A stretch of 64,000 nt of DNA from Kribbella capetownensis (GTDB lineage Bacteria > Actinomycetota > Actinomycetes > Propionibacteriales > Kribbellaceae), in assembly GCF_004331485.1 (NCBI RefSeq), contig NZ_SJKD01000006.1:310001-374000 (forward strand), in the 5' to 3' direction. Each line of letters starts with the position of its first letter. Position 1 is the first letter of the stretch. The position numbers were made by a program, and so were the translations under genes. The notes under the pieces were generated by a model. The model worked only from the letters and a program-made list of their open reading frames with translations. It searched no databases and had not been told where the DNA came from. Shown piece by piece: positions 50,117 through 58,548 of this stretch.

Positions 50117-51226
50117 ATGGCCGGGCGACGGTGGGACATTGGCGCGACACGCCGGATGGGACGAGTCTTCGCCCGGCGGTCGGGCGGTGACGGCCCGGGA
50201 CCGGTCGACCTGGTCGCCAGCGGGAAGCTGGACGGCGCACTGGTCGACTGGGCCTTCTACCGCGACGGCCGGCGCGACGCCAAGACCAACTCCTATACAG
50301 AGGCTCTGAGCCGGGCCAAGCGGGGCCAGGGGTTCGTGTGGATCGGACTGTTCCAGCCTGACGACCGACAGTTGGCCATCATCGGCGCGGAGTTCGGACT
50401 GCATGCGCTGGCGATCGAGGACGCCGCCGAGGCCCATCAACGCCCGAAACTGGAGCGGTACGACGACACGTTGTTCGCCGTACTGAAGACAGTCAGGTAT
50501 GTTCCGCACGGCGACCTGACGGCCACCAGCGAGGTGGTCGAGTCGGGTGAGGTGATGGTGTTCTGCGGACCCGGGTTCGTCGTGACGGTCCGGCATGGGG
50601 AACACAGTGAGCTGACCGGACTCCGGCAGTCCCTGGAGGAGCAGCCCGAACGCCTCGCCCTCGGTCCCGGCGCCGTACTGCATGCCATCGCAGACCTTGT
50701 CGTCGACAGGTACCTCGAGGTGACCGACGCCGTACAGGCGGACATCGACCTGATCGAGACGGAGATGTTCAGCCCGCGCGGCTGGCGGAACATCGACCGC
50801 GTCTACCAGCTCAAGCGCGAGGTGCTGGAGCTGAAACGCGCGGTGGCTCCGCTGACCGGCCCGATGCGGGCGCTGTCGACGTTGCGCCATCCGCTGATCG
50901 CCGACGAGACCCGGAACTACTTCCGCGACGTCGACGACCACCTGCTGCGGGTGAAGGAGCAGGTGATCTCGTTCGACGAGCTGCTCAGCTCGATCCTGCA
51001 GGCCGGGCTGGCCCAGGTGCAGGTCGCCGAGAACGAGGACATGCGCCGGATCTCTTCGTGGGTGGCGATCCTCGCCGTCCCGACGATGATCGCCGGCATC
51101 TACGGGATGAACTTCGACAACATGCCCGAACTGCACCTGAAGTACGCCTACTTCGTGATCCTCGGCATCATGTTCGCCGCGTGCACGGTCCTTTACCGGT
51201 TGTTCAAGCGCAACCACTGGCTCTGA
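50117..51226 (+). CDS. corA: CorA family magnesium/divalent-cation transporter
   Basis: A 369-residue CorA-type channel: a large cytoplasmic funnel with long helices, then two transmembrane helices near the C-terminus with the selectivity motif YGMNF between them (~330). Ends FKRNHWL. ATG 50117 is chosen; MGRVF at 50156 is an alternative start. Rv1239c is the M. tuberculosis counterpart. Confidence 0.92.
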   Translation: MAGRRWDIGATRRMGRVFARRSGGDGPGPVDLVASGKLDGALVDWAFYRDGRRDAKTNSYTEALSRAKRGQGFVWIGLFQPDDRQLAIIGAEFGLHALAIEDAAEAHQRPKLERYDDTLFAVLKTVRYVPHGDLTATSEVVESGEVMVFCGPGFVVTVRHGEHSELTGLRQSLEEQPERLALGPGAVLHAIADLVVDRYLEVTDAVQADIDLIETEMFSPRGWRNIDRVYQLKREVLELKRAVAPLTGPMRALSTLRHPLIADETRNYFRDVDDHLLRVKEQVISFDELLSSILQAGLAQVQVAENEDMRRISSWVAILAVPTMIAGIYGMNFDNMPELHLKYAYFVILGIMFAACTVLYRLFKRNHWL

Positions 51227-51280
51227 GGCCGGAGTTCCAATACAGCGTCACGCACGAGTTGGCAACCTTCTGCCATGGCC

Positions 51281-51309
51281 ACGAGTACCACTCGTTTGGA
51301 ATGTTCCAA
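51281..51309. promoter_or_regulatory. Two adjacent palindromes upstream of the ArsR-type gene
   Basis: ACGAGT-N3-ACTCGT (51281-51295) is followed by TTGGAA-N2-TTCCAA (51296-51309). They lie in the AT-richer 219-bp gap between corA and the regulator, about 140 bp before the start, and could be operators. Confidence 0.45.
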
Positions 51310-51445
51310 CAGTTGTGGACGACTCGGCGCCCTTGATTGAATGCGGTCATCGCGTTCGGTCAGCAGACCGCCACATTCTGCGACCGGCGGCATCGGGGGA
51401 TGTCGTGATGGGTTCGGCGTGTCGGTAGGCAGGGAGGGCTGTGCC

Positions 51446-52471
51446 GTGCTTCGTATTCATTTCACACCGCGTGATCTGACCCGGGTCACAGTCGCCACCA
51501 ATCCCGCTCCGCTGTGGGAGGTGCTGCTGAGCCTCCACATGCTGCAGCACTCCGACGGGCGGCTGATCTTCGAGGACTGGCGCCGGCAGGTGCGGGCGAA
51601 GGTCGCTCCGGAGCAGATGCGGCTGCTGCTCGAGCTGACCCCGCTGCGCGGCTACTCCCCCGACTTCCTCACCCCGGCGGAGCCGGCACCGGACTTCGAG
51701 ACCGCGCTGGAGCTGACGCTGGCCACGCCGCGTCAGCAGATCCGCAGTCAACTCGACCTGCTCAGCAAGTACCGTCCGGTCTCCCCGTGGACGCGGGAGC
51801 TGGCGCAGGGCGAGCGTTCCTCGCTGCAGAAGCTCGGCCGGGCGATCCGCACGTACCACGCGGCCGCCATCGCGCCGTACTGGAAGTCGATCGGGACACA
51901 TGTGTCCGCAGATCACGCACACCGCGGGGAGGCACTGGCCCGGCACGGGGTGGACCGGCTGCTCTCGTCGCTGCACCCGCGGGTCCGGTGGGTGGCGCCG
52001 GTCCTGCAGGTGCTGGACATGAACGACCGCGACCTCTACCTGGACGGGCGCGGCATCGAGCTGCAGCCGTCGGCGTTCTGCTGGCAGGTGCCGACCAAGC
52101 TGCGCGACCCGGAGCTGAAGCCGATCCTGGTGTACCCGATCCAGCACGCGCCGGGCATCCTGCGGCAGGGGTCCGCGGAGCCGGATCCGTCGACCGACGC
52201 GCTGGGGTCACTGCTCGGCTCGACCCGTGCTGCCGCGCTGGAGGCCGCCGTCGCCGGCTGTACGACGACGGAGCTGGCCAAGCGCTGCAAGATCTCCCCG
52301 GCCGCGGCCAGCCACCAGGCCACGGTCCTGCGGGAGGCGGGTCTGATCACCACCCGCCGGGACGGCGCCTCCGTGCGTCACGAGATCACCCAGCTGGGGA
52401 TCTGGCTGCTGTCCGGCCACGGCTCGGGCAAGACCCGGCAGCCACCCTCGGACCTGCAGGTGAGCGTCTAG
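51446..52471 (+). CDS. ArsR/SmtB-like winged-helix transcriptional regulator
   Basis: A 341-residue regulator of the actinobacterial type that starts LRIHFTPRDLTRV. The C-terminal winged helix (TTELAKRCKISPAAASHQATVLREAGLITTRRDGASVRH, about 275-315) is of the ArsR type; the larger N-terminal part is an uncharacterised domain conserved in this group. GTG 51446 has AGGGAGGG upstream. The ligand is unknown; no metal-binding Cys cluster is seen. Confidence 0.85.
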   Translation: MLRIHFTPRDLTRVTVATNPAPLWEVLLSLHMLQHSDGRLIFEDWRRQVRAKVAPEQMRLLLELTPLRGYSPDFLTPAEPAPDFETALELTLATPRQQIRSQLDLLSKYRPVSPWTRELAQGERSSLQKLGRAIRTYHAAAIAPYWKSIGTHVSADHAHRGEALARHGVDRLLSSLHPRVRWVAPVLQVLDMNDRDLYLDGRGIELQPSAFCWQVPTKLRDPELKPILVYPIQHAPGILRQGSAEPDPSTDALGSLLGSTRAAALEAAVAGCTTTELAKRCKISPAAASHQATVLREAGLITTRRDGASVRHEITQLGIWLLSGHGSGKTRQPPSDLQVSV

Positions 52472-52555
52472 CCACCCCTCCGCGGCACGCTGGACGCCGA
52501 CCGGCACCGCCCCGCCTGTCGGCCCAGCGTGCCGGCCTGTCCTGCCGGCGCCTGC

Positions 52556-53761
52556 TCAGAGCTTGTAGTCCTCCAGCAGCCGGCGGCCGATGATCATCCG
52601 CTGGATGTCCGCCGTACCCTCGCCGATCAGCAGCATCGGGGCCTCGCGGTAGAGGCGTTCGATCTCGTACTCCTTGGAGAAGCCGTAGCCGCCGTGGATG
52701 CGGAACGAGTCCTCCACGACCTGTGCGCAGTACTCACTCGCCAGGTACTTCGCCACGCCGGCTTCGAAGTCGTTGCGGGAGCCGCTGTCCTTCTTCCGCG
52801 CCGCCTTCACCATCAGCTCATGCGCGGCCTCGACCTTGACCGCCATGTCGGCCAGCCGGAACAGCACCGCCTGGTGGTCGGCGATCTTCTTGCCGAACGT
52901 CTCCCGCTGCTGCGCGTACGAGATGCCGAGCTCGAAGGCCCGCCGCGCCACCCCGCAGCCGCGGGCGGCGACGTTCACCCGCCCGACCTCGACGCCGTCC
53001 ATCATCTGGTAGAACCCCTTGCCCGGTACGCCGCCAAGGATCTGGCCCGCGTCGATCCGGTAGCCGTCGAAGATCAACTCGGTCGTGTCGACGCCCTTGT
53101 AGCCCATCTTCTCGATCTTGCCCGGCACGCTGAGGCCCTTGTCCACCTCGCCGAACCCGGGCTCCTTCTCGACCAGGAACGTCGTCATGTTCCTGTACAC
53201 CGAGTCCTGGCCCTCGTCGGTCTTCACGAGTACGGCGACCAGGTTGCTGGAACCACCGTTCGTCAGCCACATCTTCTGGCCGTTGATGGTGTATGAGTCG
53301 CCCCCTTCAGCCGACACAGTCTTGACCGCCTTGGTCTTGATCGCGGCGACGTCGGAACCACAGCCGGGCTCGGACATCGAGAACGCGCCGCGGACCTCGC
53401 CGGTCGCCATCCGCGGCAGGTACTTCTGCTTCTGCTCGCCGGTGCCGTGCTGGAGCAGCATGTACGCCACGATGAAGTGGGTGTTGATGATGCCGGACAC
53501 GCTCATCCAGCCGCGGGCGATCTCCTCGACACAGAGTGCGTAGGTGAGCAGCGATTCGCCGAGGCCGCCGTACTCCTCCGGAATCATCAGGCCGAACAGG
53601 CCGAGTTCCTTGAGGCCCTCGACGATGTCGGTCGGGTACTCGTCGCGGTGCTCCAGTTCGGTCGCGACCGGGAGGATCTCCGACTCGACGAACGCGCGGA
53701 CCGTCTTGAGGATCTCCTCCTGGATGTCGGTCAGCCCGTCGGTGTGCTGCAACCTGCTCAT
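52556..53761 (-). CDS. Acyl-CoA dehydrogenase, methylsuccinyl-CoA dehydrogenase-like
   Basis: A 401-residue FAD-dependent acyl-CoA dehydrogenase. FSMSEPGCGSDVAAIKTKA and MWLTNGG are FAD-binding signatures; FRIHGGYGFSKEYEIERLYREAPMLLIGEGTADIQ covers the C-terminal catalytic region. It resembles the dehydrogenase of the streptomycete ccr/meaA cluster, which oxidises methylsuccinyl-CoA to mesaconyl-CoA. AAGGAG precedes the ATG. On the same strand as the MaoC and lyase genes. Confidence 0.87.
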   Translation of the reverse strand: MSRLQHTDGLTDIQEEILKTVRAFVESEILPVATELEHRDEYPTDIVEGLKELGLFGLMIPEEYGGLGESLLTYALCVEEIARGWMSVSGIINTHFIVAYMLLQHGTGEQKQKYLPRMATGEVRGAFSMSEPGCGSDVAAIKTKAVKTVSAEGGDSYTINGQKMWLTNGGSSNLVAVLVKTDEGQDSVYRNMTTFLVEKEPGFGEVDKGLSVPGKIEKMGYKGVDTTELIFDGYRIDAGQILGGVPGKGFYQMMDGVEVGRVNVAARGCGVARRAFELGISYAQQRETFGKKIADHQAVLFRLADMAVKVEAAHELMVKAARKKDSGSRNDFEAGVAKYLASEYCAQVVEDSFRIHGGYGFSKEYEIERLYREAPMLLIGEGTADIQRMIIGRRLLEDYKL

Positions 53762-53871
53762 CGTCGGCTCCTTCGGGAGTTGGCCTTACCCGCGAGTATC
53801 GCGGTTCTCAGCATCCCGGTGTGAGGCCGACACCCGCTGTGACACCGGCCACGCGGTCACCGTCGCGTGGC

Positions 53872-55359
53872 TCACTCGTCGCTGGAACCGTCCGAATTGG
53901 GGTTGGGCAGCGCCCGGCCGATCGTGGCGAACAACGTCGCGATCTGCGGAGTCGCGCGCCAGCGGTGCTGCTGCTGTGCGTCGAACAGCCGCTTCCTGGC
54001 GTCGTAGAAGTGCTCCGCGGCCGATTCGGTGTCACCGTGGTCCAGCGCCTCCGCGGCTCGGTCCAGGTCGTGCGCTGCCTCCCGCGGAGCCTTGCTCCGG
54101 CTCCCCTGCTGGGTGGCGCGGACCTGCGCGGCCAGAGTCCGCATGCTCTGCACCAGCGCCGCCTGCGGGTTCTGGTGCGTCTCCTTCGGAGTCGGCGTGG
54201 GCTTCGGCTTCTTCGACGGCGTCTTGGAGGGCGTCGGGGTCGGCTTCGAAGTGGTCTTGGGCGCGACCGAGACCTTCTGCACCGGCGCGGACGGCGTCCC
54301 ACCTGCCTGCGCAGGCGGTTCGTTGGTCACGCTCTCGCGGAGCAGCAGGCCGCCAGTGATCGCAGCCAGCACGACCGCGGCAGCTACACCCACCTTCGCG
54401 AGCGGGAACGCCCTGCGAGGTGCCCGGTGAGTGCCCGTTTCGGCGGCCTCGTCCTCCCAGTGGCCCACGCCGACCACGTCCTCGGCCGCGTCCGTGTGCT
54501 CACCCGGCTCGTCGGTCGCCGGTGCGGGGAGAGACAGCACCTGCGTCGCGTTATGGGCTGGAGATGGCGTCAGGAGGGCAGCGACCTGAGCAGCCGACGA
54601 CGGTCGGTCAGCGGAGTCCTTGGCCAGCAGATGCGTGACGAGGCCCGCCAGCTCGACCGGTACGTCGGACCGCAGGATGGGCGGCGGCGGTGTCTCGAGG
54701 TGCTGGCGCATGACGACGTCCACCGTCTCGCCAGTGAAAGGCGGCGTACCGCTGAGGAGCTCGTAGAGGACGCAGCCGAAGGAGTACCAGTCGCTGGCGG
54801 GGGTGGCCGACTTGCCGCGGACCTGCTCCGGCGACACGTACGACGCCGTACCGAGCAGGACACCCAGTCCGGTTGTTTCGTTGCCCGCCCGCTTGGCGAT
54901 GCCGAAGTCGGTGATCTTGAGCGTGCCGTCCGCCGCCAGCATCAGGTTGGCCGGCTTCACGTCGCGGTGCACGATCCCGGCAGCGTGGGCCGCGTCCAGA
55001 CCGCGTGCACCCTGAGTCGCGATGTCGGCGACCAGTTCGCCGCTCGGCAGGCCCGCCGTACGCATCAACTGGGCCAGATCGGGGCCGGAAACGAGTTCCA
55101 TCACCAGGAACACGTGTTCACCCTCGGTGCCGACGTCGTACGTCGCGACGACGTTCGGATGCGTCAGCCGCGCGGCTGCCTGCGCCTCCGCCCGGAACCG
55201 CTCGGCCGCGTCCATCGGGTCGCCCTCGAGCCGGCGAAGCAGCTTGACTGCCACCTGGCGGGCCAGGACGGTGTCCTCGGCCTTCCACACCTCACCCGCG
55301 CCACCCCTGCCCAGCAGGGTGAGCAACCGGTAACGCCCTGCCAGTACCTCGCCGTTCAC
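53872..55359 (-). CDS. Membrane-anchored Ser/Thr protein kinase (Pkn type)
   Basis: A 495-residue Hanks-type kinase. LGRGGAGEVWKA (P-loop), VAVKLL, HRDVKPANLM and DFGIAK are intact, then APE-like SPEQ. One transmembrane helix follows near residues 320-345, then a Thr/Pro/Lys-rich linker (SKPTPTPSKTPSKKP) and a helical extracytoplasmic tail without PASTA repeats. The GTG at 55359, 7-9 nt after AAGG, gives the usual short N-terminus; the longer frame upstream adds Cys/Arg-rich residues. Targets and ligand are unknown. Confidence 0.9.
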   Translation of the reverse strand: MNGEVLAGRYRLLTLLGRGGAGEVWKAEDTVLARQVAVKLLRRLEGDPMDAAERFRAEAQAAARLTHPNVVATYDVGTEGEHVFLVMELVSGPDLAQLMRTAGLPSGELVADIATQGARGLDAAHAAGIVHRDVKPANLMLAADGTLKITDFGIAKRAGNETTGLGVLLGTASYVSPEQVRGKSATPASDWYSFGCVLYELLSGTPPFTGETVDVVMRQHLETPPPPILRSDVPVELAGLVTHLLAKDSADRPSSAAQVAALLTPSPAHNATQVLSLPAPATDEPGEHTDAAEDVVGVGHWEDEAAETGTHRAPRRAFPLAKVGVAAAVVLAAITGGLLLRESVTNEPPAQAGGTPSAPVQKVSVAPKTTSKPTPTPSKTPSKKPKPTPTPKETHQNPQAALVQSMRTLAAQVRATQQGSRSKAPREAAHDLDRAAEALDHGDTESAAEHFYDARKRLFDAQQQHRWRATPQIATLFATIGRALPNPNSDGSSDE

Positions 55360-55453
55360 AAACAACACCTTCCGCAGCGGACCGCAACACCTTAGGCGGC
55401 GACGCCATGAAGTGCGAGCGCACAGCGAATTCTTCAGCACCTGTTGAGGTTCG

Positions 55454-56149
55454 TCACACCTTCTCCAGCAGGATGTTCGCGAGGGCCGCCGGCGCGGTCA
55501 CCATGGCGTCGTGGCCGACAACCAGTTCGGTGCTCTCCCAGCCGAAGTCCTTGGCGAGTTGCGGGAACGGCATGGGGCCGTCGGGTGTGCAGAGCACCGC
55601 CCGGCACGGGATCGTATCGACAGCACCGGACAGCTTGGTGGGATCGGAGAAGGTCCGGCGGGGATGCGGAGTCAGCCGCGGTTCGAGCCACGCGACCTGC
55701 TCCGGTTCCGTCACGCCGACCATGGCGGCTGGGTGGGGCGGGATCACCCCTTCCTCGGTCACCGAGTCGAGCCACTGCAGGAAGAACTCCGGAGCCAGGT
55801 CCTCCAGCGACTCCCCGTCCTGGCCCGCCCAGGCGTCGATCATGACGATCCGCCCGACGCGTTCCGGAGCCCGGTCTGCCACCTCGCGGACGACGAGACC
55901 GGCATAGCTGTGCCCGACGAGTACGACGTCCCGCAGGTCCTCGTAGCGCAGCATGCCCAGGATGTCGTCCACGTGAGTCTGCAGTCCGATCGCAGGGGTG
56001 AGGAGGTGGCTCCGCTCCCCGAGCCCCGTGAGCGTCGGCGTGAACACCTCATGCCCGGCCTCCCGCAGCACGCGGGCCACCGGCTGCCAACACCACCCGC
56101 CATGCCAAGCCCCATGAACCAACACGTACGTCGCTCGTCCCTCAGCCAT
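55454..56149 (-). CDS. Alpha/beta hydrolase under TetR control
   Basis: A 231-residue alpha/beta hydrolase of the esterase/salicylate-binding-protein-like group: VLVHGAWHGGWCW, PTLTGLGERSHL, nucleophile Ser in VGHSYAGLV and late His in VVGHDAMVTAP. A palindromic operator lies 36 bp upstream of its start, and the TetR gene that should bind it is the next gene upstream. Confidence 0.88.
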   Translation of the reverse strand: MAEGRATYVLVHGAWHGGWCWQPVARVLREAGHEVFTPTLTGLGERSHLLTPAIGLQTHVDDILGMLRYEDLRDVVLVGHSYAGLVVREVADRAPERVGRIVMIDAWAGQDGESLEDLAPEFFLQWLDSVTEEGVIPPHPAAMVGVTEPEQVAWLEPRLTPHPRRTFSDPTKLSGAVDTIPCRAVLCTPDGPMPFPQLAKDFGWESTELVVGHDAMVTAPAALANILLEKV

Positions 56150-56184
56150 GCCGCATCTCCTCTTGGTGGTCTACGGCAGGATTT

Positions 56185-56209
56185 TTACATACCTACAGTC
56201 TGTATGTAA
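56185..56209. promoter_or_regulatory. TetR operator upstream of the hydrolase
   Basis: TTACATAC (56185-56192) and GTATGTAA (56202-56209) form a perfect 8-bp palindrome with a 9-nt spacer, resembling AcrR/TtgR-type sites. It is between the TetR stop (56229) and the hydrolase start (56149). Confidence 0.75.
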
Positions 56210-56228
56210 GTTCTTTTCTGGCGATGGG

Positions 56229-56855
56229 TTAGGAGCGGTGGGCGCAGCCTGGGGTTTGGCGGCCGGCCGCACCGATCAACAGCAGCTCGAGCTGGCTCAG
56301 TGTGTCCCGCAGCGTGGCGCGCTCGTCCGCGGCGTGGGCGAGGTCCAGGGCGCTCTCGCAGATGGCGCCGTAGAGCAAAGAGGTGAGCGGGGCCAGCGGT
56401 CGGGCCGGGATACACCCTGCCTCGACGGCGATGGTCAGCCCGGTCCTCAGCTGCTCCTTGCAGCCGGCGTGGATACCTCGCATCGCGTTCCAGTCGAGCG
56501 CAACCGGCGCTTCGACCAGGGTGATCTTGCGGACGGCGGGCTCGAGAGACGACTCGAGCAGAGTCCTGCCCCCCGCGATCACCCCGTCCCACGGGTCGTC
56601 CTGCGCGCGGAACGCCCGCCGTACGACCGCCACCAGCGCCTGCTGCTCCGCGGTGTACACCTCGCGGAAGATCTGCTCTTTGTTGCTGAAGTGGTGATAG
56701 AAGGCACCCCGCGTCACGCCGGCCCGCTCACAGATCGCCCCCAGCGAGGTGCCTGCGAACCCCTGCTCGACGAAGAGCCCACGAGCGGTCGAGAGCAGGG
56801 CGTCCGTCGTCGCCTTCGTACGGTCCTGCTGGCTCCGCCGCGCCCTGGTGGTCAC
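56229..56855 (-). CDS. TetR family transcriptional regulator (AcrR-like)
   Basis: A 208-residue regulator. RTKATTDALLSTARGLFVEQGFAGTSLGAICERAGVTRGAFYHHFSNKEQIF is a classic TetR helix-turn-helix. Start set at GTG 56855 (VTTRARRSQQDR) after GAGAGG. A related operator-like sequence lies 34 bp upstream (56889-56909), so it should repress itself and the hydrolase behind it. Confidence 0.9.
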   Translation of the reverse strand: MTTRARRSQQDRTKATTDALLSTARGLFVEQGFAGTSLGAICERAGVTRGAFYHHFSNKEQIFREVYTAEQQALVAVVRRAFRAQDDPWDGVIAGGRTLLESSLEPAVRKITLVEAPVALDWNAMRGIHAGCKEQLRTGLTIAVEAGCIPARPLAPLTSLLYGAICESALDLAHAADERATLRDTLSQLELLLIGAAGRQTPGCAHRS

Positions 56856-56888
56856 TCGTCGGCCTCTCTCACTCGGCTCCGACGAGAA

Positions 56889-56909
56889 ACATACAGACAG
56901 CATGCATCT
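56889..56909. promoter_or_regulatory. Second TetR operator-like site
   Basis: A 21-bp sequence matching the site at 56185-56209 at 14 of 21 positions (ACATAC...ACAG shared), in front of the TetR gene. Suggests autoregulation. Confidence 0.5.
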
Positions 56910-56981
56910 CAGCGCGCGGCCGTCGCCGCCGCGGACACTCGCCGCGATGACAGTACTGCCGGAGCGCACTAGGTTGCTGAC

Positions 56982-57638
56982 ATGGTGCGCAAACTGTCCC
57001 TCCTGGTCGCCGCCGGCCTCGTCGCGACGAGATTGACCACCACGACCGCGTCGGCGACGCCGGCGCATCACCCCAAGCCGGTGGTGAAGTGTGAGTTCAC
57101 GCCGACGCCGGAGAATCCGGCGGCGAAACCGGTGCGGATTCCTTCGCCCACCGCGAAGGCCAAGGGCACGGTCGATGTGTTCTTCGTGACGAACTACGGA
57201 CCGTTCGTCGTACGGATGGACCGGGCCAACGCGCCGTGCGGGGTGCACAACTTCGTCCATCTGGTGAAGAGCCGGTTCTACGACTTCACCCAGTGCTTCC
57301 GGCTGACCAACTCGGCCCGGCTCGGCGTCCTGCAGTGCGGGGACATCTACCGGCAGGAGGAGGGTGGCCCGGGGTACAAGTTCCCCGACGAGGTCACCGG
57401 CAACGAGACCTACCCGCGCGGCACTGTTGCCTACGGCAACCAGGGTCCGGGGACGAACGGCAGTGAGTTCTTCGTGGTCCACTCCTTCGCCAACATCGAC
57501 CCGAACTACACCGTCCTCGGCCACGTGATCGCCGGCATGTCCACCTTCGACCGCATGGTCGCCGCCGGCATCGCCGACCCCGACCAGGACGGCCCGCCGG
57601 TCAAGCCCATCCGCATCTACAAGGTCTGGTCCTTCTAG
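56982..57638 (+). CDS. Secreted cyclophilin-type peptidyl-prolyl isomerase
   Basis: A 218-residue protein with a Sec signal peptide (1-26, TASATPA cleavage region). The cyclophilin fold follows: VFFVTNYGPFVVRMDRANAP, FYDFTQCFRLT, GTNGSEFFVVHSFANIDPNYTVLGHVIAGMSTFDRMV. Several Cys suggest disulfides in the exported form. It likely assists folding of secreted proteins. Located between a TetR gene and a LuxR-VOC gene with no evident partner. Confidence 0.9.
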   Translation: MVRKLSLLVAAGLVATRLTTTTASATPAHHPKPVVKCEFTPTPENPAAKPVRIPSPTAKAKGTVDVFFVTNYGPFVVRMDRANAPCGVHNFVHLVKSRFYDFTQCFRLTNSARLGVLQCGDIYRQEEGGPGYKFPDEVTGNETYPRGTVAYGNQGPGTNGSEFFVVHSFANIDPNYTVLGHVIAGMSTFDRMVAAGIADPDQDGPPVKPIRIYKVWSF

Positions 57639-57647
57639 GGGTAGGTC

Positions 57648-57692
57648 GGCTGGCGGGTTGTCTGATGGATGGCGGTCTGTAAGCCGTCAGCC
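57648..57692 (+). terminator. Possible terminator after the cyclophilin gene
   Basis: Arms 57648-57656 and 57684-57692 pair at 8 of 9 positions with a 27-nt loop, 10 nt beyond the stop. Weak. Confidence 0.35.
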
Positions 57693-57773
57693 GTGAAACA
57701 TCCGGCCAGGCGAGGCGTTGGGATGGGTCGACGGGGAGGGTAATTCGGGTGGTCTGCGGGCTACCTTGAGCTC

Positions 57774-58397
57774 GTGGGCACTCGCGGACGACCGAGGCAT
57801 CCCGACGTACTGACGCCGGCCGAATGGCAGGTGGTGCACGCTGTCCGGCACGGCATGTCCAACCGGGAGATCGCCCGGCGCCGCGGAGTGAGCCTCGACG
57901 CCGTCAAGTTCCACGTCGCGAATGCCTTGCTGAAGCTCGGCCTGCAACGCCGGGCCGAGCTTCGCACCTGGCGCGGCGTGCCCGCGGACAGCGCTCTGTA
58001 CGGACAAGGAGGCTCGGACATGGTTCTGCAGTTGGGCACGATCGGACAGATCGCACGACCGGTCAGCAACATCCAGACCGCGGTCGACTTCTACGGCGGG
58101 ACGCTCGGGTTGCGGCATCTCTACACCTTCGGAGACCTCGCGTTCTTCGACTGCGGCGGGACGAGATTGTTCCTCAGCGCGAACGACGGTCCGGTGGGCG
58201 AGCCGTCGGTGCTGTACTTCCGCGTCGACAACATCCAGTCCGCGTACGACGACCTGAGGGCGCGAGGCGTGGAGTTCGAGACCGCGCCGCACCTGATCCA
58301 CAAACACGACGGCGGCGTCGAGGAATGGATGGCTTTCTTCCCGGACCCCGACGGTCATCTGCTCGCGATCATGGCGCAGGTCGCTCCCGAGCCGTGA
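57774..58397 (+). CDS. LuxR-type helix-turn-helix fused to a VOC (glyoxalase-fold) domain
   Basis: A 207-residue fusion. Residues 10-65 form a LuxR/GerE helix-turn-helix (LTPAEWQVVHAVRHGMSNREIARRRGVSLDAVKFHVANALLKL), and residues ~85-205 a VOC domain (ARPVSNIQTAVDFYGGTLGLRHLYTFGDLAFFDCGGTRLFL ... FFPDPDGHLLAIM) that normally binds a metal or small molecule. The HTH at the N-terminus is unusual for LuxR proteins. It may be a one-component regulator sensing a VOC ligand. GTG 57774 is used. Confidence 0.85.
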   Translation: MGTRGRPRHPDVLTPAEWQVVHAVRHGMSNREIARRRGVSLDAVKFHVANALLKLGLQRRAELRTWRGVPADSALYGQGGSDMVLQLGTIGQIARPVSNIQTAVDFYGGTLGLRHLYTFGDLAFFDCGGTRLFLSANDGPVGEPSVLYFRVDNIQSAYDDLRARGVEFETAPHLIHKHDGGVEEWMAFFPDPDGHLLAIMAQVAPEP

Positions 58398-58420
58398 GGT
58401 CGCACAGCAATCCACGGTCG

Positions 58421-58450
58421 GGGTCAACCCACGAGCCGGTGGGTTGACCC
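58421..58450. terminator. Perfect 12-bp hairpin between convergent genes
   Basis: Arms 58421-58432 and 58439-58450 with a 6-nt loop, 24 nt after the LuxR-VOC stop. A degenerate second copy follows at 58468-58499 (32-nt units, 24 of 32 matching). Confidence 0.75.
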
Positions 58451-58505
58451 ATCGGATTCCCGTAGGCCAACCCACCGTCTGGTGGGCGAACCCATCAGAC
58501 GGGTC

Positions 58506-58543
58506 GGGGCGGGCGGGGCGGGCGGGCGGGCGGGCGGGCGGGG
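58506..58543. repeat. GGGC-type microsatellite / G-tract array
   Basis: A run of GGGC/GGGGC units about 38 bp long with at least eight G-triplets on the + strand, ending 5 nt before the stop of the lyase gene. Could form a G-quadruplex on the plus strand and could change length by slippage. Confidence 0.85.
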
Positions 58544-58548
58544 AACTA

